64,000 bases of DNA, taken from NCBI GenBank assembly GCA_035524095.1, contig DATKPK010000180.1, forward strand, positions 1 through 64,000, written 5' to 3'. The notes under the pieces were generated by a model. It made no database searches and was not told the origin of the DNA. It worked only from the letters and a program-made list of their open reading frames with translations. This document shows positions 1 to 9,151 of this stretch, piece by piece (within the stretch, counting starts at the first letter, position 1; each line of letters opens with the position of its first letter). A program made the position numbers and the translations under genes. This DNA is from DATJUF01 sp035524095 (GTDB lineage: Bacteria > Desulfobacterota > Binatia > Binatales > Binataceae).

Positions 1-2
1 CG

Positions 3-875
3 CGGCCGACACCGGAAGTGTCGGCCGCGGAACTGGCTGCCGCCTCAGCGTGGCTCAAGCCGCTCAATTATTACCGTCAAATGGCGGGATTAGCGCCGGT
101 GACACCGGATCAGGTGCTTGCAGCAGGCGATGTGGCTCACGCACGTTATCTGGTCAAGACGGATGCAGACGCTATCCGGGCTGGCTCGATTGGCGCGGAG
201 GCCCACACGGAGGACCCGTCGAGTCCGTGGTACTCGCGCGCAGGTCAGGTTGCAGCCCAGGGAAGTGACGTAGAGGCTGGAGCCAATCCATACGGCAAAC
301 CATGGCTGACCCCCGAGGCGGCGGTCAGCGGATGGATCAGTACGCCATTTCACCGGTTGGCAATCCTGAATCCGCTTTTGCGGGGAGCTGGCTATGGCCA
401 GTTCTGCGACGGTGGTTCGTGCGCGGCGGCGCTCAATTTACTCACCGATATGAAACCGGTCCCGCCCGCTACGCAAATGCTCGCGAAGCCGATTATGTTC
501 CCGCCCGACGGCTCCATTCTGCCGCTTAAGTCGTGGGAGGACGAATGGCCTGATCCGCTGACTTCCTGCCCCGGCTATACGGCGCCAAGCGGATTAGGAA
601 TTACGTTACAGCTTGGCCTGACGCTGGAGACCAATCTTTCCCAATACAAACTGACGCGCGGTGACGGATCACAGTCCGCAGTCGAAGCATGCGGCTTTGG
701 CAGCGACAGCTATGTCAATCCCGACGCAGCAACGCAGGAGCGTGGCCGCCATATTCTAGTAAATCTAGGTGCCGTCGTAGTCGTGCCGCGTGAGCCCCTC
801 GAACCAGGGCGTTATACGGTCGCGCTGACGGTTAACGATCAGCCTTACCGTTGGTCGTTCACGATCAGTCCTTGA
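3..875 (+). CDS. CAP/SCP-domain secreted-type protein, 5' end cut by the window
   Basis: The reading frame is open to the left edge of the window, so the real start and any signal peptide are probably outside; about 290 residues are visible and a GTG at 18 is only the first possible internal start. The N-terminal half has the pattern of bacterial CAP (SCP/PR1) domains: LNYYRQMAGLAPV, then AHARYLV, then EDPSSPWYSRAGQVAAQG, and later WISTPFHRLAILNP. The C-terminal half (from about residue 155) is a beta-rich region ending in PGRYTVALTVN, similar to the Ig-like tails of CAP proteins. CAP proteins are usually extracytoplasmic, with poorly defined roles. The family call is fairly firm; the function is unknown. 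Confidence 0.7.
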   Translation, partial: RPTPEVSAAELAAASAWLKPLNYYRQMAGLAPVTPDQVLAAGDVAHARYLVKTDADAIRAGSIGAEAHTEDPSSPWYSRAGQVAAQGSDVEAGANPYGKPWLTPEAAVSGWISTPFHRLAILNPLLRGAGYGQFCDGGSCAAALNLLTDMKPVPPATQMLAKPIMFPPDGSILPLKSWEDEWPDPLTSCPGYTAPSGLGITLQLGLTLETNLSQYKLTRGDGSQSAVEACGFGSDSYVNPDAATQERGRHILVNLGAVVVVPREPLEPGRYTVALTVNDQPYRWSFTISP

Positions 876-1024
876 ACGTCTAAGGATCGTGGATCCCCGC
901 AGACTAATTGTGGCTTTTCACCTATGCGAAATTTAATTTGCCTGGATAAGGCGGGCGTTGTCCGCCACCGCGTCATCGTGGTATCGAGAATAGTTGAAGC
1001 TGATGAGAGTCCAAGGAGTCCGGT

Positions 1025-2299
1025 ATGAAGATTTCGATGTTCCATCTGATGCCGTATCGCGATTTGCCGGCCGATTTTGAGCAACGTTATCAATCCGTAT
1101 GGGTTGATCCGCCGTTCTGGGAATTAGCTGACCCGGCGAAGATAGGGCAATATTACAACTGGACTCTCGACGAATTGACGCATGCAGCAAAGGCTGGCTT
1201 CGATGGTATTTGCGTCAATGAGCATCATCAAAATGCTTATGGCTTTATGCCGAGCCCCAATCTCATGGGATCGGCGCTGGCGCGAGCGACCAATGGTTTG
1301 GATTGCGCCGTGGTGCAAATGGGAGCGACGCTGCCGACCACAATTCCTCCGATTCGAGTAGCCGAAGAATATGGCATGTTGGATTGCATCAGCGGCGGAC
1401 GGCTGGTCGCGGGAATGCCGCTCGGTACGCCAATGGATGCGAACCTCTGCTACGGCATCACGCCGTTAGAGCATCGCGAACGCTACTACGAAGCTCACGA
1501 CCTGATTATGAAGGCGTGGCAGTCGCATGAGACCTTCGCCTGGAACGGGCGGTATTTCAAACTACCGATGGTGAACCTGTGGCCACGGCCGATCCAGCAA
1601 CCGCATCCTCCGGTATGGGTCCCCGGCGCAGGTAGTCTCAGCACCTGGGATTTCGCCGCGAAGCATAACCATTGCTACTGTTTCCTGAGCTATTACGGGA
1701 ACAACCTCGGCAAGCGCGTCATGGATGGTTTTTGGGAGTTCGTCGATAAGACTGGCCTCGACGCCAACCCGTATCGAGCAGGCTTCCTGCAACTCGTGAC
1801 AGTGGCGGAAACCGACGCAAAGGCTGAGGAGCTTTACTATCCTCACATTCGTTACTTTTACGACAAGTGCCTGCACATCCTGGACGAATACCAGATGGTG
1901 CCGGGTAATCAGGATTATCGCAGCCTAAGCAACAGCGTTAAGAATCTGCTCCCTATGCAGATGCAACTGGTGAAGTCAGTCGCGGACTGGAAGTACAAGG
2001 ATTTCGTCGATAACCAATTCGTGATTTCGGGCAGTCCGTCGACCGTCAAAGACATGCTGATGCAGGCGGTAAAGAAGCTGCGCGTCGGCAACCTGATGGT
2101 GCTGTTGCATATCGGGTCGATGCCGCATGAGTTGACGCTCAACAATATCGATCTGTTTGCGCGCGAAGTGCTGCCGCATTTCAAAAACGTGTGGGACGAA
2201 GACGGCTGGGAAAACAACTGGTGGCCGCAAGGGCTAAAGCCCAACGGTAAACTGGCGGGGCGCCATACGAATGGCAGCGTTGCACACGCGGCGAAGTAG
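1025..2299 (+). CDS. Luciferase-like (LLM class) flavin-dependent monooxygenase
   Basis: A 424-residue protein with the bacterial luciferase-like TIM-barrel pattern: MKISMFHLMPYRDLP at the N-terminus, GFDGICVNEHHQ near residues 58-69, then RVAEEYGMLDCISGGRLVAGM, and WPRPIQQPHPPVWVPG in the middle. Such enzymes use reduced FMN or F420 to oxidise small organic substrates; the substrate cannot be read from sequence. The ATG at 1025 follows an AAGGAG at 1013-1018. An alpha/beta hydrolase follows 153 nt downstream on the same strand, so the two may act in one catabolic route. Which flavin is used is not decided. Confidence 0.85.
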   Translation: MKISMFHLMPYRDLPADFEQRYQSVWVDPPFWELADPAKIGQYYNWTLDELTHAAKAGFDGICVNEHHQNAYGFMPSPNLMGSALARATNGLDCAVVQMGATLPTTIPPIRVAEEYGMLDCISGGRLVAGMPLGTPMDANLCYGITPLEHRERYYEAHDLIMKAWQSHETFAWNGRYFKLPMVNLWPRPIQQPHPPVWVPGAGSLSTWDFAAKHNHCYCFLSYYGNNLGKRVMDGFWEFVDKTGLDANPYRAGFLQLVTVAETDAKAEELYYPHIRYFYDKCLHILDEYQMVPGNQDYRSLSNSVKNLLPMQMQLVKSVADWKYKDFVDNQFVISGSPSTVKDMLMQAVKKLRVGNLMVLLHIGSMPHELTLNNIDLFAREVLPHFKNVWDEDGWENNWWPQGLKPNGKLAGRHTNGSVAHAAK

Positions 2300-2452
2300 G
2301 CTCGGGACATCAGGTTCAGCTGGCGAGGCGCTGAGGTCGTCCGCCGCCTGAACGACGCGCCAGCTTCGGCCGCCATCGTCAGGCCCGTAAACGATATTGC
2401 GTCGGAACAGACACGTCTAACGGCAACCAAGATTTAAGGAAATCAGGATTGT

Positions 2453-3238
2453 ATGGCTGCGACTTCGGAACGGACTCTTCAGCTTTGGGAAAAGAAGGTC
2501 ACCGCGCATGTGAAAGTCGCGGGACAGGGACCTGCGCTAGTTTTTCTCCATAGTGGCTATGGCCTCGTATGGGACGACATGCTCGACCTGCTGGCGCGCG
2601 ACTTCACCGTCTATGCACCGGAGCATCCGGGCACAACTGCGGGCGATCCGGATGCGGTCAAGCCACTCGAAGATTTATGGGACCTGACGCTGTACTACTA
2701 CGAAATGTTCGATCAACTCGGGCTGGAGGCGCCAGCCGTGGTGGGACATTCGTTTGGTGGGATGGTCGCGGCGGAAATCGCGGCCAACAATCCGCGGCGG
2801 GTCAGCCGTCTCGTACTGATCGATTCGCTGGGACTATGGCTCGATGACGCACCGATCAAGAACTACATGGTGACGCCACAGGCGCAGCTCGATCCGTTAT
2901 TTTTTCACGACATCAATCATCCGGCGCGCAAGCATATCTTCATGAACCTCGAAGACCCGGAGTCAATTATCCGCGTGACGTGGGCGCTCGGATGCAGCGG
3001 CAAGTATATCTGGCCGATTCCGGATAAAGGGCTGCGCAAGCGGCTCCATCGGATAGCCGCACCGACCCTGCTGATCTGGGGCAAAGAAGACGGCTTAACT
3101 AAGCCCGTCTACGCTGAGGAATTCAAGAAACTCATTCCTGGCGCGCGAGTCGAAACCGTCGCCAACGCGGCGCACATGGCGCCGCTCGAACAGCCGCAAG
3201 CGGTCAGCAAGCTGATTCGCGATTTTCTGAAGCACTGA
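2453..3238 (+). CDS. Alpha/beta hydrolase
   Basis: A 261-residue alpha/beta-hydrolase fold enzyme. The nucleophile elbow GHSFGG puts the catalytic serine at about residue 100. WGKEDGLTKP supplies the likely acid region, and NAAHMAPLEQP gives the catalytic histidine at about residue 241. No signal peptide is seen, so it is probably cytoplasmic. The length and motif order match small esterases, C-C bond hydrolases and haloalkane/epoxide-type hydrolases; I cannot separate these. AAGGA at 2436-2440 precedes the ATG. It lies downstream of the flavin monooxygenase on the same strand, which suggests a shared substrate pathway, but this is inference. Confidence 0.85.
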   Translation: MAATSERTLQLWEKKVTAHVKVAGQGPALVFLHSGYGLVWDDMLDLLARDFTVYAPEHPGTTAGDPDAVKPLEDLWDLTLYYYEMFDQLGLEAPAVVGHSFGGMVAAEIAANNPRRVSRLVLIDSLGLWLDDAPIKNYMVTPQAQLDPLFFHDINHPARKHIFMNLEDPESIIRVTWALGCSGKYIWPIPDKGLRKRLHRIAAPTLLIWGKEDGLTKPVYAEEFKKLIPGARVETVANAAHMAPLEQPQAVSKLIRDFLKH

Positions 3239-3390
3239 TACAAGGCGCGGAGAGAGGATGCCATCTTGGGCGGGCGTATTGGTGTGTCCACACACCCGAT
3301 GCGGCACTCGCCTGAACCGCACCGATTGGAATCAGGGCATTAAGGCTCCAATAGCCGAACCAGATAGTCAGTAGGTAACGATTGCCAATT

Positions 3391-3969
3391 ATGCGAAAAT
3401 CGAAAGCGCGAACAGCCTTGCTCGCCGTCGCACTCACCCTAACGCTCGGCGTCGCTTGCAAAAGCGGAGCAGCCGACCAAGCCAAACTAGACGGAGTTGC
3501 TGTGCGAAATACCGGACAATACGCGATTCTCGATACCGATCGCGGTGATATCGTAATTGAGCTTTACCCGAACGTCGCACCCAAGACAGTGGCGAATTTC
3601 GAAGAACTATCGAAAAAGGGCTTCTATAATGGCCTGACGTTCCATCGCGTTGAGCCAGGGTTTGTGGTGCAGGGCGGCGATCCTCAGGGTAATGGGATGG
3701 GCGGCCCGGGGTACGATCTTCCAGCGGAAATCAGCCCGACAGAGAAGCATCTGCGCGGGACGGTGGCGATGGCGCGCAAGGGCGATCAAGTCAATCCCGA
3801 TCGCAAATCGAGCGGTAGCCAGTTTTATATCTGTCTAGCCCCGGCGCCGTTCCTTGATCAGCAGTACACGATTTTCGGAGGAGTGGTTGAAGGCATGAAC
3901 GTTGTCGACCAAATCAAGGTCGGTGACCATATCAAGAAAGTCACAATTAGCGACAAATTGCCGAGCTAA
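3391..3969 (+). CDS. Cyclophilin-type peptidyl-prolyl isomerase, exported
   Basis: A 192-residue protein with a basic, hydrophobic N-terminus (RKSKARTALLAVALTLTLG) ending near a cysteine (GVAC), so it is exported and possibly lipid-anchored, although the lipobox is not canonical. The cyclophilin domain follows: GDIVIELYPNVAPKTVANF, then FYNGLTFHRVEPGFVVQGG with the conserved FHR catalytic arginine region, GSQFYI, and FGGVVEGM. It should catalyse proline cis-trans isomerisation of envelope proteins. A TTG at 3382 lies in frame 9 nt upstream. The AGGTAA at 3373-3378 fits the TTG slightly better by spacing, but the ATG at 3391 begins the usual basic signal sequence. Confidence 0.88.
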   Translation: MRKSKARTALLAVALTLTLGVACKSGAADQAKLDGVAVRNTGQYAILDTDRGDIVIELYPNVAPKTVANFEELSKKGFYNGLTFHRVEPGFVVQGGDPQGNGMGGPGYDLPAEISPTEKHLRGTVAMARKGDQVNPDRKSSGSQFYICLAPAPFLDQQYTIFGGVVEGMNVVDQIKVGDHIKKVTISDKLPS

Positions 3970-4083
3970 GATCGGCCGAACCTGTGAGGCCGCGCGCGTT
4001 AGTAGAGCGAAGCGGAGCGAGCGGGCGAGCTGGAAAAAAACGAGTAAATCAACGAGTCGGCCGCTCTGGAATTAAGGATTGAA

Positions 4084-4812
4084 TTGAACGAGTCAGACCG
4101 AAGCGGGCACCAGAACGGGCCCTACTTCACAATCGATCTACATCTGCATACGAATCGCGGCAGCGCGGACTCTAATCTGTCGCTCAAGGACTTGGTCGAA
4201 CGGTCAACGACGATCGGGATCGGTGCGGTTTGTATCACTGAGCATGATAGCGCCTGGAATCTCAAGGAATTAGAACCATTGGCCGATGGTTCCGGTGTGA
4301 TCTATATGCGCGGGATGGAAGTCACGACCGAGATGGGCCATATCGGCGTCTTCGGACTAACCGAATACATCGGCGGCATCTACAAGCTGCGGGAACTGCG
4401 CAAGGTGGTGGACAAGCTTGGCGGTATCATGGTCGCGAACCATCCGTTCCGCTATAAACTCGACCCGCGCTTCAGCTTCATGAACGCGGATGCAGAAGCG
4501 ATCGATATGGAGCATCCGGAGCGGGCGGCGCGGCTCGAAATTATGCAAGTATGCGACGCCGTCGAAGTGCTCAACGGGGCCTGTTCGGAAGAGGAGAACC
4601 TGTTCGCGCTGAAGGTCGCACGCAGCCTCGGGCTGGCGGAAGTGGCGGGATCGGATTCCCATTCGGCGAATTCAGTTGGATGCGTCACGACACTGCTGCC
4701 AGGTCCAATCCAAAGCGAGTGTGAGCTAATCGAGACGATTAAAGCGCGGAAGTCGCGGGCAGGAAGAGGACTGCTTAAGGGCAACATCGAGCCGTTCGAG
4801 TTACCGGCCTGA
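4084..4812 (+). CDS. PHP-domain metal-dependent phosphoesterase
   Basis: A 242-residue protein with the PHP metal-binding motifs in order: DLHLHTNRG near residue 18, ITEHDSAWN, the GIMVANHPFRY motif in the middle, and AGSDSHSANSVG near the C-terminus. These histidines and aspartates form the trinuclear metal site of PHP phosphoesterases (relatives of RNase AM/YciV, histidinol phosphatase and polymerase PHP domains). The substrate is unknown. The start is a TTG with AAGGA at 4074-4078, five bases upstream; no ATG lies near enough to keep the first metal motif. It ends 11 nt before the convergent methyltransferase gene. Confidence 0.85.
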   Translation: MNESDRSGHQNGPYFTIDLHLHTNRGSADSNLSLKDLVERSTTIGIGAVCITEHDSAWNLKELEPLADGSGVIYMRGMEVTTEMGHIGVFGLTEYIGGIYKLRELRKVVDKLGGIMVANHPFRYKLDPRFSFMNADAEAIDMEHPERAARLEIMQVCDAVEVLNGACSEEENLFALKVARSLGLAEVAGSDSHSANSVGCVTTLLPGPIQSECELIETIKARKSRAGRGLLKGNIEPFELPA

Positions 4813-4823
4813 CTCCGACCAGT

Positions 4824-6170
4824 CTACGAGGGCGGCATTGCGGTGACGATTCGATTTGCCCCGGGCCAGCGGAGAATGACCACTTCTTCGCGGAGTGCCG
4901 CGCCTGTCGCGGTCGCGAGGCGCGTTCGAAACAGGTCAATGTTTTCAACCTCGTAGCCGAGCGATTGCGCAATACCGGCGAGAAGCTGGCCGGTGCGAAT
5001 CATCACGCGCAGATACGACGCCTGATCACCGACGACGTAGGCGAGGCACGCGCCCGGTTTGAGAACCTCACGGAGACCCGCAAGATGTCGCGCCATACCG
5101 CCGAAATAGAGCAGGGTCACACGGGAGTACATCCGCTCGAAACCTGAAGTCTTGCCCATCGCGATCCGCCGCTGCTCGATGGCGCTGGCGATACGCTGAA
5201 TCTCGCGGTGATTAGCAACCAGTTCGTCATCACGATCAATCGTGTACACGCTGCGGGTATTGGAGCGAACAAGTTCCTTTTTCAGTGCACGCAACTCCGA
5301 CTGATTATGGAAAAAGCCCAGTAGCACGGATTCGAGCCGGGTCGTGCGGGTGTAGTCCTTCTCGTTGGGGTAAGGCGGCGAGGTAATAACGGCATCGATA
5401 GAGTTTGGTTCTACCAGAGCATCAACGTCGCGAGCGTCACCCAGGCGGACGCTAGCTTCCACCGTGGAACGGCCCAGGGCTTCAAGGTCGGCGGCCATCG
5501 CTTTAACCGCTTCGAGCCACGGTCCCAAAACAGCAGCATCGGGCTTGAGCGGCCCGACTCCTACTTCGGGACCAAAATGAAGATTGCTCGACTCGAAAAC
5601 AAGGGTGCGGGCGAAAGCGACTCTTTCATAATCGTAATAGGCGTCGTCATGGAAATGCTCGATCGCTTCCAGCAAGACGAGCGCCTTGTGTAGCGGTCGA
5701 GGGCTGATCGAGTCCTTCAGCAGAAGCTTGGCGGCATCCGGGGGCAACCGGCGAAGGTCAGCGGGCTGCGAAGCAGGAGGCTTATCGAAGAGCGGAAGTT
5801 GGGGCGAGTCCGGGATGCCGTCCGTACGCAGTCGCCTCAGCGCGTGTTCAGCTATGACCCGCGCGTGTGCGAGCAATGACGCAGGTTCAAGGTTCCGTTG
5901 AACTTTCACACATGAGGCCAAATGCGCCATCGGATTGCGCTCGAGCCCGACGCTCGATATCCCCAGCTTGCGGCATTCAACCAGGGTGGTGCCGGTGCCG
6001 CAAAAAGGATCGAGCACGCGGCTGGCGGCGTCTAATCCGAAGCGATCAAGGTAGGTGCGGACCAGATGCGGCGGAAAGGAAAGGACGAAGCGGTACCAGT
6101 CGTGAACGGCGCGATCCTCAGAACGAAGCCGATTGTCGTCGCCGGTAAGTTTGGAGTGGCCGCCGCTCAT
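4824..6170 (-). CDS. Orphan DNA methyltransferase (amino-MTase, TSPPY type)
   Basis: A 448-residue protein. The SAM-binding motif DPFCGTGTTL lies near residues 54-63 and the catalytic motif TSPPY near residue 263, with a C-terminal beta-strand region around EVLKPGACLAYVVGD. This is the signature of DNA N4-cytosine/N6-adenine methyltransferases. Motif I precedes motif IV, so it is not the beta order common in restriction-linked enzymes; about 200 residues, including a possible target-recognition region, separate the motifs. No restriction endonuclease or specificity subunit is adjacent, so it looks solitary. It might methylate DNA for regulation, or be a COG1041-like nucleic-acid methylase; the substrate is not proven. 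Confidence 0.75.
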   Translation of the reverse strand: MSGGHSKLTGDDNRLRSEDRAVHDWYRFVLSFPPHLVRTYLDRFGLDAASRVLDPFCGTGTTLVECRKLGISSVGLERNPMAHLASCVKVQRNLEPASLLAHARVIAEHALRRLRTDGIPDSPQLPLFDKPPASQPADLRRLPPDAAKLLLKDSISPRPLHKALVLLEAIEHFHDDAYYDYERVAFARTLVFESSNLHFGPEVGVGPLKPDAAVLGPWLEAVKAMAADLEALGRSTVEASVRLGDARDVDALVEPNSIDAVITSPPYPNEKDYTRTTRLESVLLGFFHNQSELRALKKELVRSNTRSVYTIDRDDELVANHREIQRIASAIEQRRIAMGKTSGFERMYSRVTLLYFGGMARHLAGLREVLKPGACLAYVVGDQASYLRVMIRTGQLLAGIAQSLGYEVENIDLFRTRLATATGAALREEVVILRWPGANRIVTAMPPS

Positions 6171-6421
6171 CGTCGAGAGATTAGAGAAGGACCCTCACTG
6201 TGTCGATGTAGGGCGTCATTCGCTAATCCGATGCGGGACGGAAATTGGACAGCGCTTCTCGCTCAGACTCAGAGTTTTGAGGCCAGATGCTCGCAACCGA
6301 CCCGCACGCCTTCACAAGTGAGGGCGCTGTCGGCTCACAGCTTGCATGACTTGAGATTACTTTTTTCATGCAAATAGTTGTGAAGACTTTAAATCGCGGG
6401 ATAAAATTCAGCTAATCCATT

Positions 6422-8797
6422 ATGGCAGCTACGCATGACCGTTTCGCGCTGATCGAGAGTATCTCGGTGATCGGCAGCGAAGCGCCCGGTGATCTGCGCG
6501 AGACTCTCGACCGTATCGTCAGGAGTATCGCGACCGGGATGGAGGTTGAGGTCTGTTCGCTCTACCTCTTCGATGCTCGGCGTGAGCGGCTGGTGCTGCG
6601 CGCTACCCTCGGGCTCGATCGCGATTCGGTCGGCCGCGTGTCGTTGCATGCGAATGAGGGATTGGTCGGACTGGTAATCGAAGGCTCAGCGCCGGTGGCG
6701 ATAGAAGACGTGATGAGCCATCCGCGCTATAAATATTTTCCCGAGACCGGGGAGGAGCGCTATCACACCTTTCTCGGCGTACCGATCCAGGAAGGCCGCC
6801 AAAATCCGATCGGCGTACTGGTAATCCAGACACTGCGCCGGCGAAAATTCGCCAAAAACGAAATCCGGCTGCTGCAAACCGCCGCGAGCCAGGTGGTGCA
6901 AATTCTATCGCACTATCAGTTACGCGAAACTCTCGCGACCAAGGAGAAGGAGCGCGACGAGTATCGGCGTCGGATGATCGAGGCTAACCGCCAGCTTAAA
7001 GGCTACGAGAAGGTAGGTGGAACGACGCGGGTCGCGCCGCGCATCAAAGTTCGACGCCCGCGGTTGGTTGGATTGCCGGCGTCACCGGGCTTCGCCGAAG
7101 GCTACGCGCACATCGTCAGTGCCTATCTCGGTTCGGTCGACCGCACGCAGCGGGCCCGCGATATCAAAGGTGAATTGAAGCGTCTCGATGACGCCTTGGC
7201 ACGGTCAACCAGTGAGTTGGCAGCGCTCAAGGCGCGGATGGAACCGCTGATGCCGGAGTCGGATCTGAAAATCTTCGACGGCCATCGGCTGATTCTCGAA
7301 GACGATGAGTTTGTCGACCGGATCCGGGAATCGATTAAACTTGGTTATGCAGCGGAAAGCGCTCTATTCCGTGTTATCGACGATCTTAGCGCGTCGATGC
7401 TGGCGGTCGCCGATGGTTACCTGCGCGAGCGAGCGGCGGACTTCAGGGATATAGGTCATCGCGTCCTGCGCCATCTGCGGCACGAAGACAGCAAGAGCGC
7501 TTTCTCACGAGCAACCATACTGATTGCAGAAGAGCTGACGCTTTCGCAATTAACCTTGGTCTCGCATGAGAAACTGGTGGGAATCGCCCTGCAATCCGGT
7601 GGCGTGACCTCGCACGCTGCAATTCTGGCGCGCGCCTTTGAGCTCCCAACGGTAGTCGGCGTCGAGCATTTGATGGAATCGGTCGGCGAGGGCGATACCT
7701 TGGTGATCGACGGCAATTCGGGTGTCGTTTACGACAATCCGTCCAGCGAGGTCGAACACGAGTATCAGGGACTGGTTAAGCGTTACGATGCCTTCAAAAA
7801 GGATCTGATGGTCGATCAAGACCAGCCAACAATCACCCGCGACGGCCATCGCGTGCAGATGTTGGCGAACATCGCGCTACTGGCCGATATCCAGTTGGCG
7901 CTGCGTTACGGGGCCGAAGGCATTGGCCTATTGCGGTCAGAATTTTCGTTTCTGACCTACGAAGACTTTCCCGACGAAGAACAGCAGTTAAAGCTTTACC
8001 TTCAGATGCTGGACGCTATGGGCAAGCGTCCTGTCACGATCCGTACCCTCGACATCGGGGCCGACAAATATCCCGCCTACTTGCGGGTGCCGCGTGAGGA
8101 TAATCCTTTTCTCGGATGGCGTTCGATTCGGATTTCGCTCGAATTATCGGGGATCTTCAAGGTCCAACTGCGGGCGATACTGCGAGCGGCGGCGCGCCGC
8201 GACGTGCGTATCCTATTTCCGATGATTTCGAGTATCGAAGAGCTGCGGCGCGCCCGCGAGTTGCTGGCCGAAGCTCAGGATGAGCTGTTCAAGGAAGGGC
8301 TGGAGCACAATCCTGATATCGAAGTTGGGATGATGGTCGAGGTTCCTTCGGCGGTATGGTTGACGCCGCGGCTGATCCATGAGGTCGATTTCTTCTCGAT
8401 CGGCACCAACGATCTCATTCAGTACATCCTGGCCGCTGATCGCAATAATCCGAAGGTGGCCCATCTGTACGAACCGCTCCATCCGGCCGTGTTGAACGCC
8501 ATTTCCGAGGTCGTGAATGTCGGGCGCGGCGCTGGCAAGCAGGTGTGTATCTGCGGCGAGATGGCGAGCGACCCGATCGCAACCCTGCTAATGCTTGGGA
8601 TGGGACTGGAGCAGCTGAGCCTGAGTCCCTTATTCATCCCTGTGGTTCGCAAGCTGATTCGCGAGACCGAATACGAAACCGCGCGTCATATTGCCCGCGA
8701 CGTCCTTGAGATGTCCTCAGTACAGGACATCAAAGGCTATCTAGTGGAACGCTACCGTGATCTAGGCCTCATTCAGATGGTCGAGATGTACCGTTAA
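6422..8797 (+). CDS. ptsP: PEP-protein phosphotransferase with GAF domain (EI-Ntr type)
   Basis: A 791-residue protein: an N-terminal GAF domain (about 15-160), a short coiled linker, then the full enzyme I core. The phosphorylated histidine is in GGVTSHAAILARAF (His398). PEP-binding elements follow: IRTLDIGADKYP, LGWRSIRISL, GMMVEVPSAVW, FFSIGTNDLIQY and CGEMASDP (catalytic Cys711). It transfers phosphate from PEP to an HPr/NPr-like protein in the nitrogen PTS, a regulatory chain linked in other bacteria to nitrogen and potassium status. No HPr or EIIA gene is in the window. The Shine-Dalgarno is weak; the ATG is kept because it gives an intact GAF domain. Confidence 0.93.
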   Translation: MAATHDRFALIESISVIGSEAPGDLRETLDRIVRSIATGMEVEVCSLYLFDARRERLVLRATLGLDRDSVGRVSLHANEGLVGLVIEGSAPVAIEDVMSHPRYKYFPETGEERYHTFLGVPIQEGRQNPIGVLVIQTLRRRKFAKNEIRLLQTAASQVVQILSHYQLRETLATKEKERDEYRRRMIEANRQLKGYEKVGGTTRVAPRIKVRRPRLVGLPASPGFAEGYAHIVSAYLGSVDRTQRARDIKGELKRLDDALARSTSELAALKARMEPLMPESDLKIFDGHRLILEDDEFVDRIRESIKLGYAAESALFRVIDDLSASMLAVADGYLRERAADFRDIGHRVLRHLRHEDSKSAFSRATILIAEELTLSQLTLVSHEKLVGIALQSGGVTSHAAILARAFELPTVVGVEHLMESVGEGDTLVIDGNSGVVYDNPSSEVEHEYQGLVKRYDAFKKDLMVDQDQPTITRDGHRVQMLANIALLADIQLALRYGAEGIGLLRSEFSFLTYEDFPDEEQQLKLYLQMLDAMGKRPVTIRTLDIGADKYPAYLRVPREDNPFLGWRSIRISLELSGIFKVQLRAILRAAARRDVRILFPMISSIEELRRARELLAEAQDELFKEGLEHNPDIEVGMMVEVPSAVWLTPRLIHEVDFFSIGTNDLIQYILAADRNNPKVAHLYEPLHPAVLNAISEVVNVGRGAGKQVCICGEMASDPIATLLMLGMGLEQLSLSPLFIPVVRKLIRETEYETARHIARDVLEMSSVQDIKGYLVERYRDLGLIQMVEMYR

Positions 8798-8821
8798 ATC
8801 ATTTTGTCAAATCATTTTGTC
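8796..8821. repeat. 13-bp perfect tandem duplication at the ptsP stop codon
   Basis: The 13-mer AAATCATTTTGTC occurs twice head to tail (8796-8808 and 8809-8821). The first copy begins inside the TAA stop of ptsP. It looks like a simple replication-slippage duplication. Confidence 0.8.
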
Positions 8822-9151
8822 GACTGCCTTGATTTACAAGCTTTTTTTGCCAGAATTGCGAGTGATTCAAGCGGCGTGGGCTGGGCCGCGACTCCGGCCG
8901 CAATCGCCTCGCACCGCGTGGGATACATGGCTCTGACCGGTCGGTTAGAAATTCAGGACCAATTAGTGTAAGCTGGACAAGATTTTGCGAAACTTTCGAA
9001 CGCTGAAGTCTTGGCTAAAGCGCGAAGTTGGTCTTGCTGACGAAGCTTCAAGCCGGATGGCTCAAAGGGCCGAACGGCACAGATAGAGAATCGAGTATCG
9101 AGCAGTGTGCCGAACAGGAGGCGCATTGCAAGTGGTGGCGAGGAGTAAACG
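8798..9151. other. 354-bp intergenic region between ptsP and the radical SAM gene
   Basis: No convincing gene or RNA is seen. It holds the short tandem repeat next to ptsP and an 8-bp palindrome GACCGGTC at about 8935-8942 that continues on one side into GGTT, resembling half of a TetR-type box. The region presumably carries the promoter for the downstream gene, but I could not define -35 and -10 elements with confidence. Confidence 0.4.

Noticed and set aside
8930..8946. TetR-like palindrome near ACCGGTCGGTT
   Set aside because: Only one half matches the usual box, no TetR gene is nearby, and an 8-bp palindrome alone is weak evidence.
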